Assembly: GCA_964568985.1 (NCBI GenBank)
Contig: CAZMSP010000013.1
Coordinates: 1-26,797 of the forward strand
Length of the DNA stretch: 26,797 bases
From: CAZBWE01 sp964568985
Lineage (GTDB): Bacteria > Planctomycetota > Phycisphaerae > Sedimentisphaerales > Anaerobacaceae
Direction: 5' to 3'
Shown: piece after piece, positions 25,011-26,797 of the stretch
How the letters are laid out: every line of letters starts with the position of its first letter
How positions within the stretch are numbered: position 1 is the stretch's first letter
Notes under the pieces: generated by a model
Databases searched by the model: none
Seen by the model: the letters and a program-made list of their open reading frames with translations, nothing else
Told to the model about the DNA's origin: nothing
Program-made: the position numbers and the translations under genes

Positions 25011-25712
25011 ATGGCAGACCAGCCCCTGATAGAAAATGACGAAATCGTCAAGCTGGATAAAGCCTACAAAACGTACCAGATGGGAATGCAGGAAGTACAC
25101 GCGCTTGCAGGCGTAACAATCTCCTTTAAAAAAGGCAGCTTCTGGGCCATTATGGGGCCAAGCGGCTCAGGAAAAAGTACCATGATGAATATCCTTGGAT
25201 GCCTTGACCGGCTTACCAGCGGCCGGTATCTTCTCGAAAGCAGGAATGTCGGTAGTCTTGATGATGATTCTCTAAGCGAGCTTCGGCTCAGGCATCTTGG
25301 GTTCGTATTCCAGAGTTTCAACCTGATACCCCAGCTGACCGTCCAGCGCAACATAGAATTGCCGCTCTACTATCTGGGCTGGGATTATACACGCAGCGCT
25401 AAGCGTGCAGAGGAACTGGCCGAAGAAGTAGGCCTTGGTGGTAGATTACACCATCGACCTACGGAGCTTTCCGGCGGAGAAATGCAGAGAGTAGCTATCG
25501 CCCGGGCTTTGGCCAACAATCCGCGGATCATTTTTGCGGACGAACCTACCGGTAATCTCGACTCGGCCACAGGTGAACAAATCCTGGAGCTGCTTGTAAA
25601 CTTGAACAGGCAGGGCAAGACAATAATAATGGTGACTCACGAACCCGACATCGCCAAGCACGCTCACAACAAGCTGCATATGACTGATGGTGTGATAGAT
25701 AAAATTGAATAG
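25011..25712 (+). CDS. MacB-type ABC transporter ATP-binding protein
   Basis: 233 residues, the usual size for a LolD/MacB-class ATPase. Walker A GPSGSGKST (49-57), Q-loop FVFQSFNLIP, signature LSGGE (153-157), Walker B IIFADEPTGNLDS (173 on; catalytic E178) and H-loop VTHEPD. All catalytic residues are present. The ATG directly abuts the stop of the adaptor gene, with AGGAAAGGA upstream, so translation is coupled. In this family ATP hydrolysis drives a mechanical transmission through the permease to the adaptor/TolC exit, rather than transport through the inner membrane. Confidence 0.93.
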   Translation: MADQPLIENDEIVKLDKAYKTYQMGMQEVHALAGVTISFKKGSFWAIMGPSGSGKSTMMNILGCLDRLTSGRYLLESRNVGSLDDDSLSELRLRHLGFVFQSFNLIPQLTVQRNIELPLYYLGWDYTRSAKRAEELAEEVGLGGRLHHRPTELSGGEMQRVAIARALANNPRIIFADEPTGNLDSATGEQILELLVNLNRQGKTIIMVTHEPDIAKHAHNKLHMTDGVIDKIE

Positions 25713-25719
25713 AAGCCCA

Positions 25720-26797
25720 ATGAAGCAAACTAATAAGATATTCAGGAACATATGGTTAGGCATAGAGAATGTGCTGATGCACAAACTGCGTTCATTCCTG
25801 ACCATGCTGGGGGTCGTCTTTGGGGTAGGAAGCGTTGTAGCCATGCTGTCAGTCGGTGAGGGGGCCAGTAAAGAAGCGCTTGAACAGATTCGAAAGCTTG
25901 GAAGCAACAACATCATCATCTCAGCGGTCAAGTCAGCTGAAGAAGAAGCTATGTCCACCCAGCATTCGCACATGAGTATCTACGGATTGACATATGAAGA
26001 TTATCTCAGACTATCTGAGAGTTTCGGTAACATTAAGGAGAGCGCCCCGGTAAAGTTGCTGCGAAAAGAATCGCGTTTGCGTGAGAGGTCGATGGAGCTG
26101 CGGGTAGTGGGAACAACACCCGAATGGTTCAAGCTGGTGCCCCGTGCAATCATAGCAGGGCGGGTGCTTCTTTCGGCCGACCAGGACAAAAAGGCCCCCG
26201 TGGCTGTGCTGACCGAGTTCGGAGCCCGAAAAATCCTGGCCACCGAGAACACTATAGGCCAGACCATCCGTATAGGGGGCGACGAGTTCGAGATAGTTGG
26301 TATAGTTAAAAGCGAAAGTGGCCAGGCCGGGAACATCCAGATTCCGGACCAGCAAATCGATGTCTACATTCCCATAGAGGTGGCGCGCAAGTATTTCGGC
26401 GACGTATTTATGAAGATAACTTCGGGCTCGTTTGAACGTGAGCAGGTGGAACTGCACCAGATTATCGCGCAGGTAAATAATACCGAAAACGTTGAATCAA
26501 CAGCGCAGGCCATCGAAGAAATGCTAAAACGGTTTCACAAAAAGAAAGACTATATCGTAAGCGTGCCGTTGGCTCTGCTGAAACAGGCCGAAGCCACGAA
26601 GCGAACATTCAACATCGTATTGGGCTCCATCGCGGGTATCAGTCTTCTCGTTGGTGGAATTGGCATAATGAATATTATGCTTGCCTCCGTGACAGAGCGC
26701 ACGCGTGAGATAGGAATCCGCCGCGCCATCGGTGCCAAGAGGAGACAGATTGTTCTGCAGTTTCTCATCGAGACGGTTGTCCTGTCCACTACCGGAG
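25720..26797 (+). CDS. MacB-type ABC transporter permease (partial, runs off the end)
   Basis: 359 codons are visible from the ATG at 25720, seven bases after the ATPase stop; no stop before the window edge. It begins MKQTNKIFRNIWLGIENVLM, with a first membrane segment at about 28-46 (FLTMLGVVFGVGSVVAMLS), then a large extracytoplasmic MacB-PCD domain (about 50-285). The second membrane segment leads into the FtsX-like hallmark IGIMNIMLASVTERTREIGI (near 318-337) and RRAIGAKRRQI. About 40-50 residues of the usual 400 are missing at the C-terminus because the window ends. With the ATPase, adaptor and TolC it forms a complete MacAB-TolC-type export system. The substrate cannot be told from sequence. 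Confidence 0.9.
   Translation, partial: MKQTNKIFRNIWLGIENVLMHKLRSFLTMLGVVFGVGSVVAMLSVGEGASKEALEQIRKLGSNNIIISAVKSAEEEAMSTQHSHMSIYGLTYEDYLRLSESFGNIKESAPVKLLRKESRLRERSMELRVVGTTPEWFKLVPRAIIAGRVLLSADQDKKAPVAVLTEFGARKILATENTIGQTIRIGGDEFEIVGIVKSESGQAGNIQIPDQQIDVYIPIEVARKYFGDVFMKITSGSFEREQVELHQIIAQVNNTENVESTAQAIEEMLKRFHKKKDYIVSVPLALLKQAEATKRTFNIVLGSIAGISLLVGGIGIMNIMLASVTERTREIGIRRAIGAKRRQIVLQFLIETVVLSTTG

Noticed and set aside
1..26797. CRISPR array, insertion sequence or transposase
   Set aside because: No evenly spaced direct repeats, terminal inverted repeats or transposase motifs were seen; the only repeats are those listed.

Overview
The window looks like a piece of a metagenome-derived genome from the Planctomycetota, probably class Phycisphaerae near Sedimentisphaerales. 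This is an inference. It rests on secreted proteins carrying planctomycete-style dockerin-like motifs (GDLTGDC...D, GDVTGDC...N), on lamin-tail/CotH surface proteins, on Rhs-core fragments and on paired TolC-like proteins with a shared N-terminal extension. GC content is moderate. All protein genes are on the + strand; one tRNA-Cys is on the - strand. There is one 100-N gap (1222-1321), and the 55 bases on its two sides are identical, so the gap is almost certainly a scaffolding artefact.

Region 1 (71-6827) is a tightly coupled operon built on the AmmeMemoRadiSam set. It holds the radical SAM enzyme AmrS, a 60-residue Tat/lipoprotein-like peptide, a membrane-anchored fusion of Memo (AmrB) and AMMECR1 (AmrA), and a 1281-residue membrane protein. 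The last joins two spermidine-synthase-type membrane blocks and a SpeE-like Rossmann domain to an RnfG/NosR-type FMN domain and a NapH/NosR-type iron-sulphur membrane domain. Junctions are ATGA overlaps or 1-base gaps. The set suggests an undescribed membrane redox role for this conserved but poorly understood trio.

Region 2 (6828-9165) holds two orphan Rhs-core tips with different C-terminal tails. They are separated by an AT-rich stretch and a secreted, membrane-tailed protein. A coding-like remnant joins the first tip to the end of region 1.

Region 3 (9605-19500) is a cell-surface cluster: a 1703-residue secreted CotH-kinase protein, then, behind its own promoter and a structured leader, a VTC-type polyphosphate polymerase, a DUF4956 membrane protein, a periplasmic adaptor and a TolC-like outer membrane protein. 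The order suggests a polymer or phosphate-linked synthesis-and-export machine spanning both membranes.

Region 4 (19592-26797) has a secreted dockerin protein, the tRNA-Cys, and then a complete MacAB-TolC-type export operon: a second TolC paralogue, an adaptor, an ABC ATPase and an ABC permease that runs off the window end.
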